Source of the DNA: Clostridium sp. CAG:793
Lineage (GTDB): Bacteria; Bacillota; Clostridia; TANB77; CAG-508
Length of the DNA stretch: 64,000 nucleotides
Direction of reading: 5' to 3'
Assembly: GCA_000433915.1 (NCBI GenBank)
Contig: HF993639.1
Coordinates: 1-64,000 of the forward strand
Under the pieces are notes generated by a model. It searched no databases. It was not told the origin of the DNA and saw only the letters and a program-made list of their open reading frames with translations. Numbering within the stretch: position 1 is the first letter of the stretch; every line of letters begins with the position of its first letter. A program made the position numbers and the translations under genes. Positions 63,501 to 64,000 of this stretch are shown piece by piece.

Positions 63501-64000
63501 TATCTTTTATTTTTATTCTTCTTTTTTTGTACTGAAAATCCAAACTTTCCTATTTTTTTTCCTAATGCGTAATATCCTCCATTTGCATATGCCATTAGCT
63601 TACATTTTGATATATCAAAAGCACCTTTTTCATCTATATATTGCTCATCTGCATCTATGCAAAGCACTTTTGCCATAAACATTGTATGGCTTCCTAAATC
63701 AACTATTTTTTCTACTTTACATTCTATTGATACTGGGCTTTCTTTTATTAATGGACATTGCACCAAATTTGCTTTTTCCTTCGTTAGATTCATTTCTTTA
63801 AACTTATCCACATTTGCTCCACTTTTTACTCCGCACCAATCGGTTTTATATGCTAACTTTTCTGTTGTTAGATTAATAACAAATTCTTTACTATTTTTTA
63901 TTATTTCATAAGAGTATCTGCTTTTTCTAACTGATATATACACCATTGCTGGCTCAGTATTCAAAATTCCTGTCCATGCAACAGTGATTATATTTGATTT
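63500..64000 (-). CDS. Flavin reductase-like protein, partial
   Basis: At least 167 residues, open through the right edge. It has the flavin-reductase core NIITVAWTGILNTEPAMVYI with RKSRYSYEIIKN, then DWCGVKSG and the C-terminal CKLMAYANGGYYALGKKIG. FMN-binding, likely an NAD(P)H:flavin or related reductase. The start codon is outside the window. Confidence 0.88.
   Translation of the reverse strand, partial: KSNIITVAWTGILNTEPAMVYISVRKSRYSYEIIKNSKEFVINLTTEKLAYKTDWCGVKSGANVDKFKEMNLTKEKANLVQCPLIKESPVSIECKVEKIVDLGSHTMFMAKVLCIDADEQYIDEKGAFDISKCKLMAYANGGYYALGKKIGKFGFSVQKKKNKNKR

Overview
The window is AT-rich chromosomal DNA from an endospore-forming, low-GC Gram-positive bacterium, most likely an uncultivated Clostridia lineage (inference). 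The reasons are C-type zinc ribosomal proteins (S14, L36, L28), a long ribosomal-protein super-operon, a SAM-I riboswitch on metK, and many sporulation genes: spoIIAA-spoIIAB-sigF, spoIID, a spoIIQ-like gene, yunB, sipL, ytxC, spoVM and spoIIID. Almost all genes lie on the minus strand.

Layout. 1-5.7 kb: edge of a tRNA gene, a CtpA-type protease, two coiled-coil M23 peptidases and ftsE-ftsX (cell-wall hydrolase control). 5.8-7.3 kb: a lone tyrosine recombinase, a 577-base gap with three DnaA boxes beside two Spo0A-type boxes, and an unassigned ncRNA with its own promoter and terminator. 7.3-23 kb: recN, a cyclophilin, disA-radA, a GH15 enzyme, a beta-CASP nuclease, an unknown gene, ftsK, ytxC, an SDR enzyme, and metK with its riboswitch. 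23.4-41.1 kb: rplQ-rpoA-rpsD-rpsK-rpsM-rpmJ-infA-map-adk-secY and the spc/S10 clusters (no rpmD seen), then rpsI-rplM; divergent infC-rpmI-rplT follows. 42.7-52 kb: sporulation block. 52-60 kb: valS, greA, a GH18 spore-type protein, spoVM-rpmB. 60-61 kb: spoIIID and a tandem pseudoknot RNA candidate. 61.1-63.5 kb: a foreign-looking two-gene PhoH module. Right edge: a partial flavin reductase.

Main discovery: five +1 frameshifts, all at the tetranucleotide CGGA, interrupt four otherwise intact native genes: radA (one), spoIIID (two), the gene after ftsK (one) and an unknown gene near 57 kb (one). In each, the zero frame reads codon CGG and stops soon afterwards. Skipping the C and reading GGA (Gly) restores the full protein; for SpoIIID both restored joints match the known family sequence. 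By eye I found no other in-frame CGG in any native gene of the window. This fits a systematic decoding event: CGG not read as Arg, with +1 slippage onto GGA, or four-base decoding of CGGA. The foreign PhoH module, by contrast, uses CGG as ordinary Arg, twice in the context CGGA.
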